A stretch of DNA of 10,194 bases from assembly GCA_018610125.1 (NCBI GenBank), contig JAHEOI010000323.1:1-10194 (forward strand). Reading direction: 5' to 3'. Source of the DNA: Verrucomicrobiota bacterium (GTDB lineage Bacteria; Verrucomicrobiota; Verrucomicrobiia; Limisphaerales; JAHEOI01). The position numbers and the translations under genes are program-made. Shown piece by piece: positions 1-6,541 of this stretch. The notes under the pieces were generated by a model that worked only from the letters and a program-made list of their open reading frames with translations, did not search any database and was not told the DNA's origin. How positions within the stretch are numbered: the stretch's first letter is position 1; every line of letters starts with the position of its first letter.

Positions 1-2
1 AA

Positions 3-968
3 GATACCGCGGGCGGGGTCATGAGCGATCGGTTCATCACGCTTCGCGCCAACCATACGATTCGGAGAAGCCTCGAACGGCTTCATTTTCGCGGTGAACA
101 ACGGATGGAAGAGGTCTCTTATCTCTACGTCACCAACGAGGGCCTTCGGCTGGTCGGCGTTGTCTCTCTACGGGACCTGGTTTTCAATCACCCCGATCGG
201 AAGATCAGCGAGATCATGAACCCAAATGTCCGGTTCGTGCGGGCATACGATGACCAAGAGGAGCTGGCACGCCAATTCGAGCATTATCACTTTATTGGCT
301 TGCCTGTGCTGGATAAGCATGACCGCCTGGTCGGCGTCGTCAAGGCCAGCGATGCGCTCCATGTTGCCCAGGCCGAAGCCACCGAGGACATGCAGCTCAT
401 GGTCGGGTTGTCCGGCGAAGAGCGCGTGCTGACTCACTGGAAAAAGGCGTTGCGACGCCGTTTACCATGGCTCTTTCTCAACCTTGGGACCGCCTTCATG
501 GCGGCCGGCGTGGTCGGCTTTTTTGAGGGCACCATTGCGCAACTTCCGGCTTTGGCGATTTTCCTCCCTGTGGTTGCCGGGCAAGGGGGTAATGCCGGAA
601 TGCAGACCTTGACCATTATTGTCAGGGACCTCGCGCTGGGCGAGCTCTCTCCCGGAGATGGGAAAAAGGCAATCGCCAAAGAGCTCCTCCTGGGGTTGTT
701 GAACGGGCTTGCTATCGGCTTCGCTGTGGGATTGATCGGCTACCTCTGGAAAGGCAATGTGGTCCTGGGAGTCGTTGTCGGCTTGGCCATGTTGTTGAAC
801 CTGGTCGCTGCCGGGTTGGCCGGCGTCTTTGTGCCATACGGGTTGAAATGGCTCCGAATCGACCCCGCGCTTGCCTCAAGTATCTTTGTGACCACCGTCA
901 CGGATGTCGCCGGGTTTTTCTTCTTCCTTGGATTAGCGGCGATCGGACTCCGAATGTACCTCGGTTGA
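3..968 (+). CDS. mgtE: MgtE-type magnesium channel, C-terminal part (5' end outside window)
   Basis: Gated Mg2+ channel/transporter of the inner membrane. The frame is already open at base 3 and reads DTAGGVMSDRF, the conserved junction where the MgtE N-domain meets the CBS pair. The ATG at 21 is therefore internal and the true start lies upstream. Counting from that ATG, residues 1-125 form the two CBS domains that sense cytosolic Mg2+. Residues 138-148 are the basic plug-helix region, and 149-315 hold five membrane segments. Family hallmarks are PVVAGQGGNAGMQ (183-195) and the pore aspartate in TVTDVAGFF (Asp295), equivalent to the Mg2+-coordinating Asp in the last helix of characterised MgtE. 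About 450 residues is usual, so roughly the N-terminal 130 are missing. The stop is followed within two bases by a G-quadruplex motif and a repeat island. The family assignment is firm; any Mg2+ riboswitch would be outside the window. Confidence 0.95.
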   Translation, partial: DTAGGVMSDRFITLRANHTIRRSLERLHFRGEQRMEEVSYLYVTNEGLRLVGVVSLRDLVFNHPDRKISEIMNPNVRFVRAYDDQEELARQFEHYHFIGLPVLDKHDRLVGVVKASDALHVAQAEATEDMQLMVGLSGEERVLTHWKKALRRRLPWLFLNLGTAFMAAGVVGFFEGTIAQLPALAIFLPVVAGQGGNAGMQTLTIIVRDLALGELSPGDGKKAIAKELLLGLLNGLAIGFAVGLIGYLWKGNVVLGVVVGLAMLLNLVAAGLAGVFVPYGLKWLRIDPALASSIFVTTVTDVAGFFFFLGLAAIGLRMYLG

Positions 969-969
969 A

Positions 970-1097
<128 letters not shown>

Positions 1098-1226
1098 GGG
1101 AGAGAAAGGAAGAGCGGAGGGGGGAGAGGGGACCCCATTCGCGGGCCCGCACCACTGCCATTCAGTTAGCACAGAAAAGATGCCGTGTTTCTGGCAATGT
1201 GCAAAAGAAGAGCACCCTCATCCTAA

Positions 1227-1252
1227 CCTTCTCCCCTCCGAAGGGGAGAAGG
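1227..1252 (+). repeat. Palindromic repeat copy A (11-bp hairpin)
   Basis: The arms 1227-1237 and 1242-1252 are perfect reverse complements with a CCGA loop. The left flank (1213-1226, CACCCTCATCCTAA) resembles the conserved flank of copies B and C. Copy A lies in inverted orientation to copy B 40 bp away, giving a REPIN-like doublet that spans about 1213-1336. There is no T-tract after the stem, so it does not look like an intrinsic terminator. Confidence 0.75.
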
Positions 1253-1288
1253 GACTTGCGGGCCGGCGGAGCAGTCACGTCGCAGTCG

Positions 1289-1336
1289 GCTTCCTCTCCC
1301 CTTTCGAAGGGGAGAGGATTGAGGTGAGGGGTTCCT
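1289..1336 (-). repeat. Palindromic repeat copy B (48 bp with flank)
   Basis: The hairpin arms are 1293-1301 and 1309-1317, with a nearly self-complementary TTTCGAA centre. The flank GATTGAGGTGAGGGG completes the element. Its reverse complement matches copy C at 8090-8137 in 44 of 48 positions. In translated form such repeats give the recurring spurious peptide SPQSSPLRKGRG, which appears at both loci. Confidence 0.85.
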
Positions 1337-1383
1337 AACAAAAAAAGCGATGCACAAATTTTCTCCTAATTTAATGGCATTGG

Positions 1384-1405
1384 GGCCCGCACTCTGCTGC
1401 GGGCC
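1384..1405. repeat. 22-nt hairpin, loop CTCTGC
   Basis: A perfect 8-bp stem GGCCCGCA/TGCGGGCC encloses a 6-nt loop. The geometry equals that of the element at 2794-2815 and the loop differs by one base, but the stem differs at two positions that change together on both arms. Confidence 0.7.
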
Positions 1406-1465
1406 GTTCCCTTGCCTTCCGTTTCCTCCCTTTTCGAGCCCGATGTAAAACCGGCAAACTCGGCA

Positions 1466-1517
1466 GTCTGCGACACAGCAGGCTAACAGCCTGCGCTGCA
1501 TGCGGTGTGACGCAGAC
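1466..1517. repeat. Cruciform-like nested inverted repeat
   Basis: The outer arms GTCTGCG (1466-1472) and CGCAGAC (1511-1517) are exact reverse complements. They are followed inward by ACAC/GTGT with a 2-nt bulge at 1509-1510. Inside sits a perfect 7-bp hairpin, GCAGGCT-AAC-AGCCTGC (1478-1494). It lies about 115 bp downstream of the methyltransferase stop on the - strand. No U-tract follows, so a terminator role is not supported; a dispersed repeat is more likely. Confidence 0.6.
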
Positions 1518-1631
1518 GACTCGTCACCGCTCCACACGCTTCGCGACCTCTTTCTCCCGTGCGCGAGGAGTCACAGCAGCCACGACCTGCGGCACCGCCG
1601 ACAGACAACGAATTTAGCCGTGGCCAAGGCG

Positions 1632-2456
1632 TTACTGTGCGGTTTCGGGGTTCAATTGGTAGCTTTTTTCGCAAACATGGATCCAGAAATCCGGCTCGTG
1701 CTGGTGATAAGTCTCTTGGAAGTCTCCCAAGGTACGGACGCTCTGGAAGCCGACCTCGAATAGGAGTCGACGGACATACGCCTTTCTCAGGGGGAACATG
1801 TTCAAGTGGAAGACGGACTGATCGGGGAATTCATAGCGGAAACGCGCCAACCCTTCATCGACATGCTCCGGCTCGGCTCGAACATTCTCGCCGCAATAAT
1901 AGTAAGTGTGCTTGAATTTGAAGCCTTCATCCAGAATGGCGTCATAGTTGCGTTGATCAAGGATCAAGACCCCGTCATGTCGGAGGGCGGCATAGAATTC
2001 CGCGAGCGCTTTCCGACGGTCGTTTTCGCTGAAGAGGTGGGTGAATGAATTCCCAAGACAGATAATGGCATCGAATTTGCCGTGAACGTCTTGATTGAGC
2101 CACCGCCAGTCCGCTTCGACCGTCCGTAAGATGTATCCGTGGTCGTGGGCATTGGCAAATGCCTTGGCCAACATTTCAGGGCTTCCGTCGGCGCTGACCA
2201 CGTCGAAGCCGGCCTTCATCAAGCGCAGTGAATGAAACCCGGTGCCTGTCGCGACATCGAGGATCTTGTGTGCGCCACGGTTTCGCAGCTCGTTGATAAA
2301 GAAGAGGCCTTCACTCGAAGACCGGGCTTCCCAGTCGATCAGCTCATCCCACTTATCAACGAAACCGTCCTCATACTGTTGCTTGTAAAAGTCCGAATCC
2401 CGTTTGGCAATCGGGTCTTCTTGAGCCTTTTGTGTCGTCATAGTCTCTGTGCTCAT
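1632..2456 (-). CDS. Glycine/sarcosine N-methyltransferase
   Basis: Cytosolic SAM-dependent enzyme that methylates glycine to sarcosine and then to dimethylglycine, the first steps of glycine betaine synthesis in halophilic bacteria. The 274-aa product is close to the usual GSMT size. Visible marks are KWDELIDWEARSSSEG (35-50), SAM motif I DVATGTGFHS (67-76), the acidic residue of motif II at Asp90, the EADWRWL segment (114-120), LGNSFTHLF (134-142) and LDQRNYD (166-172). The C-terminal half, with HTYYYCG and FRYEFPDQSVFHLNMFPLR, is typical of GSMT rather than generic methyltransferases. The ATG at 2456 has AAGGA five bases upstream; a second in-frame ATG lies at 2441. No sarcosine/dimethylglycine methyltransferase gene is adjacent, although the two are commonly neighbours or fused. 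Both flanks are repeat-rich spacers, so it is probably monocistronic. The gene name gsmT is used for some homologues. Family call firm, exact methylation range inferred. Confidence 0.9.
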   Translation of the reverse strand: MSTETMTTQKAQEDPIAKRDSDFYKQQYEDGFVDKWDELIDWEARSSSEGLFFINELRNRGAHKILDVATGTGFHSLRLMKAGFDVVSADGSPEMLAKAFANAHDHGYILRTVEADWRWLNQDVHGKFDAIICLGNSFTHLFSENDRRKALAEFYAALRHDGVLILDQRNYDAILDEGFKFKHTYYYCGENVRAEPEHVDEGLARFRYEFPDQSVFHLNMFPLRKAYVRRLLFEVGFQSVRTLGDFQETYHQHEPDFWIHVCEKSYQLNPETAQ

Positions 2457-2474
2457 ACAATTCCTTCAAGCCTT

Positions 2475-2498
2475 GGCCGGTTCTCGTTCCAACCGGCC
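2475..2498 (-). promoter_or_regulatory. GC-rich hairpin just upstream of the methyltransferase ribosome binding site
   Basis: Perfect 8-bp stem (GGCCGGTT/AACCGGCC) with an 8-nt loop. In the - strand mRNA it ends about 8 bases before the GAAGGA ribosome-binding region and about 18 bases before the start codon. It could modulate translation or simply be another dispersed palindrome. The structure is seen; the role is inferred. Confidence 0.45.
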
Positions 2499-2532
2499 TC
2501 TAACGCGATCGCCTCCCCCTTTCTCTTCGTTC

Positions 2533-2587
2533 TGCCGGCTATGGCAAAGCGGGGATTCGCCGTGCCAAATCATTCTCTCTACCGGCA
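2533..2587 (-). promoter_or_regulatory. Nested stem in the methyltransferase leader
   Basis: Outer arms TGCCGG (2533-2538) and CCGGCA (2582-2587) enclose TGGCA/TGCCA (2542-2546, 2563-2567). Inside is a 3-bp GCG/CGC stem closed by a 6-nt loop after a 2x2 internal loop. I do not recognise a known riboswitch consensus in it. Confidence 0.3.
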
Positions 2588-2630
2588 ATCCTAAGGGCGA
2601 CCGGTTCCAAATTCCCTTTTACCGAGGAAA

Positions 2631-2660
2631 ATAATTTCACGCTCAACGCATAAGGTGCAA
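2631..2660 (-). promoter_or_regulatory. Possible sigma70-type promoter for the methyltransferase
   Basis: On the - strand TTGCAC and AATTAT are separated by 18 bases, in the most AT-rich part of the spacer. Each box matches the consensus at four positions, so this is only a weak candidate. It would give a leader of roughly 165-170 nt containing both hairpin elements. Confidence 0.25.
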
Positions 2661-2793
2661 ACGTTTTTTTGCCGGCTGCATTGTAAGTTGTTGTCTTTTA
2701 GTTAATTACAAAAGCAGCGGAGGTCCGAGAGGTATCAGGGTTGCTTGATACGATTGCCTTTCCCCGAAAAGGAGGCAAAGACTGTTGCGGTAG

Positions 2794-2815
2794 GGACGGC
2801 ACTCCGCTGCCGTCC
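2794..2815. repeat. 22-nt hairpin, loop CTCCGC
   Basis: A perfect 8-bp stem GGACGGCA/TGCCGTCC encloses a 6-nt loop. The 30 bases 2782-2811 match 10165-10194 at 29 positions, so the repeated unit is longer than the hairpin and includes a conserved left flank. Confidence 0.8.
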
Positions 2816-2835
2816 GCTCTTGGCAGGAAAAAAGT

Positions 2836-2857
2836 GGGACGCCGGGGACGGCGACCC
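2836..2857. repeat. 22-nt hairpin, loop GGGGAC
   Basis: Arms GGGACGCC and GGCGACCC pair at 7 of 8 positions around a 6-nt loop. On the other strand the loop reads GTCCCC, close to the GTCCCT loop of the element at 10134-10155. Confidence 0.55.
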
Positions 2858-2895
2858 TATCAGGGAGAAAAACGAATGGGTTCCCCTCCGTGATC

Positions 2896-2917
2896 GGGAC
2901 GTTCTCCCGGACGTCCC
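2896..2917. repeat. 22-nt hairpin, loop CTCCCG
   Basis: Arms GGGACGTT and GACGTCCC pair with seven Watson-Crick pairs and a closing T-G wobble around a 6-nt loop. Total length and geometry equal those of the other hairpins. Confidence 0.55.
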
Positions 2918-3008
2918 ACTTCTCTCTTGGCCCCGACGTCCGAAACAAAAGTGGGACCTCGGCGTCCCTATCAGGCTGAATTGTCGCAAATTTGGGGCTT
3001 TCAAGGCC

Positions 3009-3365
3009 TTACCGGAAAAGCATCAACCGGATGCCCACGACGACAAGGAGGGCTCCAAAGAGGCGTTTGAGCTGGTCCGGGGTCATGACGGTGGTCAGCC
3101 ACGCCCCGGCCCAGCCTCCAACCAATGCCATCGGGGCCAAGGAGAGAGCCAGTTTCCAGTCGACGTTGCCGTGCAGGAAATGCTTGCACGCCCCGACAAG
3201 GGCTGTCGGAACAATCACTGCCAGGGAGGTCCCGATGGCGGTGCCAATGCCGGTTTGGAGGACAAACATCATTGCCGGGACCATGATGATTCCCCCGCCG
3301 ATCCCGAAAAGTCCGCTGCTGATGCCGCTGAAGAGCCCGATGCAGGCCGCCAAAACATAGCTCAT
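3009..3365 (-). CDS. Half-length TauE/SafE (TSUP) family membrane protein
   Basis: Integral inner-membrane protein of 118 aa in the TSUP family, whose members export sulfite, sulfoacetate or related organosulfur anions. The signature SGLFGIGGGIIMVPAM (17-32) is the family's first repeat motif. About four hydrophobic segments follow: residues 3-36, 42-60, 70-90 and 99-117. Usual members have about 250 aa with two such halves, so this is one repeat unit and would have to dimerise. The ATG at 3365 is preceded in frame by a stop at 3375-3377, so no upstream coding part is hidden, and the stop lies directly after the last helix. That makes a natural short form likelier than a recent truncation. 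It is divergent from the Cys-motif gene beginning at 3474. Substrate unknown. Confidence 0.85.
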   Translation of the reverse strand: MSYVLAACIGLFSGISSGLFGIGGGIIMVPAMMFVLQTGIGTAIGTSLAVIVPTALVGACKHFLHGNVDWKLALSLAPMALVGGWAGAWLTTVMTPDQLKRLFGALLVVVGIRLMLFR

Positions 3366-3473
3366 GGTCCGATATTAAATCCAATCCCGGGGTGATGAGC
3401 CAAATGTTTTCTTATTCCTCGGAACCTGAACGGAAGGTTGTTTTTGAGTGAGCCGTATCAGGAAGGTATGCTG

Positions 3474-4454
3474 ATGTTGGTGAGGGAAAGAGAAGAAAAC
3501 CCGGCGCTCGCGGCTTTTCTGGATCAGCTCGAAGATATGCAGGTGCTTGGTGAAGTGTTGATACGTAAGCGAAGCAAGGGATTCGAACTGCGCCACTCGG
3601 CCGACGCGGACGCTTTGGAGACCAATCTGACCGAGTATCGGCTTGCCGATCTCCGGAAATTGGTGGATTTCACATCCGACGGCCGATTTCGTCCATTGAA
3701 AGCGGCCCCGAATCTCCGGCGTGGATGGCGGCTCCGACTGGTGACGGCCAGTGACCTTGCGAATGCTCTGGACAGGCTTTATCCCGGCGTGCTTGCCGAT
3801 TGGCATGCCGCGCGGGAAGGTCGGGCGGCTGTTACCGACTTTCGCACCTTCATGAATCGGCAGAGCGGGATGTACCGGGTCGCTCAGCAATTGAGTGATC
3901 GGCAAGCCGCAATGACGATTCGGGCATGTTGTCATCCACGGCACTGCTTAAAGCGGCGATTATGGGGCTTGGAGGGCCACAGTAGGGATGTCTCGAACGA
4001 CGAAGAGGGAAAGGGCATTATCCCATGCCTGGAACCGTGCGCGATCCTATTGGAGTTTGCCCGGACGGCGATAAGACTCGAGCAAACCGAGCGCCATAGG
4101 CTTGAGATGACGGACGAGGAGATTGAAACGCTTCAAACTGCCTTGACTGAAGCCTTGAGCAAAAGCGATTCGTCGATCCGTTATGGCGATTTCAGTGCGC
4201 CGGGCAATCCCCGTCGGTTGGAACTGGCACTTGAGAAGCTTCGCGTCGATGGCCTTGAAAAAGAGGGCGGGGTGAAGCAGCTTTCAATCGGGGCGAAGGA
4301 AGCGGCGACTTTTCGATATGCCCTGGCGCAGCGTGATGGTGCGGCGGGAAGTGCGGAGACCGGCGGAGCCCGCGAGAGCAGGTGCAAGTTATTGCTCGAA
4401 AAAATCGATGGACTAGTCGATAGTGGGAAAGAATCGGAAGAAACAATGGGTTAA
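3474..4454 (+). CDS. Hypothetical protein with Cys cluster motif, possibly 4Fe-4S (DR2241-like)
   Basis: A 326-aa soluble protein without signal peptide or membrane span. The notable part is RACCHPRHCLKRRLWGL followed about 26 residues later by IPCLEPC. This places cysteines at 152, 153, 158, 185 and 189, an arrangement suited to a 4Fe-4S cluster. It reminds me of the C-terminal Fe-S region of DR2241-like proteins, which in other members is fused to a CbiX-like chelatase domain that I do not see here. Residues 1-150 are charged and helical with WRLRLVTASDLANALDRLYPG; residues 195-326 are Lys/Glu-rich. I start it at ATG 3474 because AGGAAGG lies seven bases upstream. The longer frame from TTG 3438 and ATG 3468 have poorer spacing. 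It ends 22 bases before the TlpA lipoprotein gene, suggesting cotranscription. Function unknown; cluster binding is inferred. Confidence 0.75.
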   Translation: MLVREREENPALAAFLDQLEDMQVLGEVLIRKRSKGFELRHSADADALETNLTEYRLADLRKLVDFTSDGRFRPLKAAPNLRRGWRLRLVTASDLANALDRLYPGVLADWHAAREGRAAVTDFRTFMNRQSGMYRVAQQLSDRQAAMTIRACCHPRHCLKRRLWGLEGHSRDVSNDEEGKGIIPCLEPCAILLEFARTAIRLEQTERHRLEMTDEEIETLQTALTEALSKSDSSIRYGDFSAPGNPRRLELALEKLRVDGLEKEGGVKQLSIGAKEAATFRYALAQRDGAAGSAETGGARESRCKLLLEKIDGLVDSGKESEETMG

Positions 4455-4476
4455 AGAGCCTAAGACCCTTCAAGTT

Positions 4477-5847
4477 ATGGTATTGAAACCGTCAATAAAA
4501 TGGAATTTGGCGAGAGCAGCCGGGTGTGGTGCCGTTGCTGTGATCGCCGTCGGCCTCGTGGGGTGCGACCAAAAGAGCTCGTCCTCGGACTCCGTTGTCG
4601 AGGAGTCAAGCACGAGCAATCAGCAAAGCGTGACCGAGTCGGGTCCCAGTCCTTCGGAAGGAGGGGGGGAATCAAGCACCCCCCAAGGGCAGGGGCAAAA
4701 CCAGGGTCAAGGCAATCAAGCGAGCTCTCTGAAGGATCTCGGGGGACAAGGCACCCAATCCAGCACGAATCTGAGTCAAGCGGATAAGGCTTGGCAAGAG
4801 GTCCGTCAGGCCACGCAAATGCCGTCGCCACCGCAGTCTTGGCAAAGGAATCGCCCGACCGAGAAGGAGCTGACAGAGTGGAAGCAAAAGAGTGCCGATG
4901 AGGCAATTGCCGGTGCCGATAAAGCCAAAGAATTTTACAAGGCCTATCCGGATCATCCCCAAGCGAGCGCAGCCAAGCAGAAAGAATATCAAATGCTTGG
5001 ATTCGCGGTCCAACTTGGCGCGACCAATCAAGCGAGCCGGCTCCGGGAGCTGGAGAAGAGCCGCTTGAATGATCCGAACGTTTCGGACCAGGAAAAGGTC
5101 AAGGTCGAGATGCAACGGATTCAGCGGCAAGCCCTTGCCAAAAAAGATGAGGGGCTTAGCGTCGTAGCGGCTGAGCTTCAGGAAGGGGCACAGAAGCTGC
5201 TTAAGAAATATCCGGATAAACCTCAAATCTACCAGCTCATTTTAAGGGGGGCTCAGGTTGCCGCTCAAAGCGGTAACCACGACCAGGCCAAAAAGCTTGC
5301 GCAGCAAGTGGTCGATGCGGATGTCCCGCAGCAATTTCATAAGATGGCTCAGCAGATTCTCTCGAGGGCTCAAGGGGCGGCTGAAAAGCAAGAGCGGGTC
5401 GGGAAGCCGATCGATCTTGAGTTCACCTCGGTAAGGGGGAAGAAGATCGACCTTGACGATTTGGAAGGCAAGGTCGTGCTGCTTGATTTCTGGGCCACCT
5501 GGTGCGGCCCTTGCATCAAGGAGCTACCCAACGTCAAGCAGACTTACAAGAAACTGCACCCCAAAGGCTTTGAGATCGTTGGCATCAGCTTCGATTCGAA
5601 GAAGCAAAAGCTCCTGAGCTTTATCAAGCGAGAGAACATGACGTGGCCTCAATACTTCGATGGCAAGAAGTGGGACAACGAGATCGGGAAGAAGTACGGC
5701 ATCACTGCAATCCCGGCCATGTGGCTCATCGACAAGAACGGGGTGTTGCGTGACGTCAACGCAAGACAAAATCTCGAGAAAAAGGTAAAGGAGCTGCTTG
5801 CGGAGACGCCGGAAGAGGCTCGAAAAGCGGTCAGCCAAGACGGCTAG
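4477..5847 (+). CDS. TlpA-type thiol-disulfide lipoprotein with long helical stalk
   Basis: Probable membrane-anchored thiol-disulfide reductase acting outside the cytoplasmic membrane. From ATG 4477 (456 aa) the N-terminus has Lys/Arg, a hydrophobic core and the lipobox LVGC, giving lipidation at Cys30. A Ser/Gly/Gln-rich linker covers residues 31-100. A charged, helical, TPR-like region (about 102-300) contains paired FYKAYPDHPQA and KKYPDKPQIYQ motifs. The thioredoxin/TlpA domain occupies about 310-445, with FWATWCGPC (active-site Cys343 and Cys346) and the cis-proline loop ITAIPAMWLID (Pro413). A GTG at 4423 would extend it by 18 residues over the end of the upstream gene but would bury the signal peptide, so I reject it. 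Ribosome binding signal is weak. The upstream gene may be a partner; apaG converges with a 12-base gap. Redox partner unknown. Confidence 0.9.
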   Translation: MVLKPSIKWNLARAAGCGAVAVIAVGLVGCDQKSSSSDSVVEESSTSNQQSVTESGPSPSEGGGESSTPQGQGQNQGQGNQASSLKDLGGQGTQSSTNLSQADKAWQEVRQATQMPSPPQSWQRNRPTEKELTEWKQKSADEAIAGADKAKEFYKAYPDHPQASAAKQKEYQMLGFAVQLGATNQASRLRELEKSRLNDPNVSDQEKVKVEMQRIQRQALAKKDEGLSVVAAELQEGAQKLLKKYPDKPQIYQLILRGAQVAAQSGNHDQAKKLAQQVVDADVPQQFHKMAQQILSRAQGAAEKQERVGKPIDLEFTSVRGKKIDLDDLEGKVVLLDFWATWCGPCIKELPNVKQTYKKLHPKGFEIVGISFDSKKQKLLSFIKRENMTWPQYFDGKKWDNEIGKKYGITAIPAMWLIDKNGVLRDVNARQNLEKKVKELLAETPEEARKAVSQDG

Positions 5848-5859
5848 CGAGGCAGATCC

Positions 5860-6240
5860 TTACGCCCCCAGCTTGCGGGGCACTCGCATTTCAAATTTTG
5901 GAATTCGCACGATAACGGGCTCTCCGTTATCGTCGATTCCGATAAAACTCCCTTCGGCATGGGCGTAGGCCGTGTCGACCAAGTGGAAACTGTTATAGCT
6001 GAATTGCTCGCCGGGCTTGAGGTAAGGGAGCTCCCCCACGACGCCTTCGCCTTCGATCACCATCATCCTTCCACGGTCGTTGCGTATGACCCATTTTCTT
6101 CCCCGAATCGAAACGGCCCGGTCCGCATCATTGTGGATTGTGATGTAATACACAAAACAGTAAGGACGATCGATCGGGGTGCTCGCTTCCGGCTTGTAAG
6201 CCACTTGATCGACCGTGACGGTTAAAAGGTTGGCTTCCAT
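5860..6240 (-). CDS. apaG: ApaG family protein
   Basis: Small cytosolic protein of 126 aa with the ApaG (DUF525) beta-sandwich, usual length about 125. Conserved elements are VAYKPEAS (13-20), YYITIHND (31-38), RKWVIRNDRGR (48-58) and the signature GEGVVGELPYLKPGEQFSYNS (64-84). ApaG is linked by genetics to Co2+/Mg2+ resistance in enterobacteria, and its fold is shared with a domain of some F-box proteins; the biochemical role remains unsettled. I start at ATG 6240 because the frame upstream of it carries no family sequence and overlaps the 66-aa gene. It is last in a probable - strand group with that gene and the oxidoreductase. Confidence 0.92.
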   Translation of the reverse strand: MEANLLTVTVDQVAYKPEASTPIDRPYCFVYYITIHNDADRAVSIRGRKWVIRNDRGRMMVIEGEGVVGELPYLKPGEQFSYNSFHLVDTAYAHAEGSFIGIDDNGEPVIVRIPKFEMRVPRKLGA

Positions 6241-6275
6241 GGTCAAATTCACGGAAAATCCGGCAAGGCGCCGGC

Positions 6276-6476
6276 TCAAATTGAAAAGGAGCGCCTGGCC
6301 TCCTGTTCGGGCTGGGATGATGGAAAGAACTCCCGCTCCTTGGGGGGATGGCTCAGTTGCCAAAGGATAAAGCCGACAATAATGAGGAACAATCCCACGA
6401 TAAGCCCGCCAATAAGAAGGGCAATCCAAGGAAATGGCTTTCGAGATCCTTCGTGCTGATCATCCCCATTCGTCAT
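6276..6476 (-). CDS. Small single-span membrane protein, unknown function
   Basis: A 66-aa product with a short hydrophilic N-terminus (MTNGDDQHEGSRKPFP), one long hydrophobic segment (residues 17-40) and a charged C-terminal tail with SHPPKEREFF. The clear membrane span, codon pattern and snug position (65 bases after the oxidoreductase, 35 before apaG, same strand) support a real gene. No lipobox or known domain is visible. Ribosome binding signal is poor. It might anchor or assist a neighbour, which is speculation. Confidence 0.6.
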   Translation of the reverse strand: MTNGDDQHEGSRKPFPWIALLIGGLIVGLFLIIVGFILWQLSHPPKEREFFPSSQPEQEARRSFSI

Positions 6477-6541
6477 GACTCAAGCGGCGCTTGGATTTTC
6501 CCGGCAATCGTGATCGTTGGGATAGAGCTCCCCTGCGGGTG

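Larger units (their letters stand above)
2457..3008. other. Structured leader and repeat-filled spacer upstream of the methyltransferase
   Basis: No credible gene lies here. The part near 2457-2700 is the probable - strand leader and promoter region of the methyltransferase. The part 2730-3000 carries three 22-nt hairpins, a shorter related hairpin at 2953-2968 and a 6-bp hairpin at 2732-2751. The words GTGGGAC and CCTATCAGG recur at 2834-2864 and 2951-2975. The long + strand frame crossing it runs antisense through the TSUP gene and is not a gene. Confidence 0.75.

Noticed and set aside
1223..1537. 104-aa - strand frame with the SPQSSPLRKGRG motif, and a similar + frame near 7988-8221
   Set aside because: The shared peptide is simply the translated palindromic repeat (copies B and C); it is a known type of false gene call.
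2745..3395. 216-aa + strand frame
   Set aside because: It runs through hairpin repeats and then antisense across the TSUP gene. The product is hydrophilic and His/Asp/Gly-rich with no domain.
3423..3445. Short hairpin (AACCT/AGGTT) followed by GTTTTT on +, considered as terminator
   Set aside because: Only 5 bp, with no + strand gene ending upstream; chance is likely.
3375..3944. 189-aa - strand frame
   Set aside because: Antisense shadow of the Cys-motif gene, which has a good ribosome site and recognisable motifs.
3009..5847. TSUP, Cys-cluster and TlpA genes taken as a cytochrome or thiosulfate-oxidation cluster
   Set aside because: No CXXCH haem motif, sox gene or ccm gene is present, so the claim would go beyond the sequence.
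6241..6429. N-terminal extension of apaG to 189 aa
   Set aside because: The extra 63 residues lack ApaG features and overlap the 66-aa membrane protein gene on the same strand. ATG 6240 gives the standard family length.
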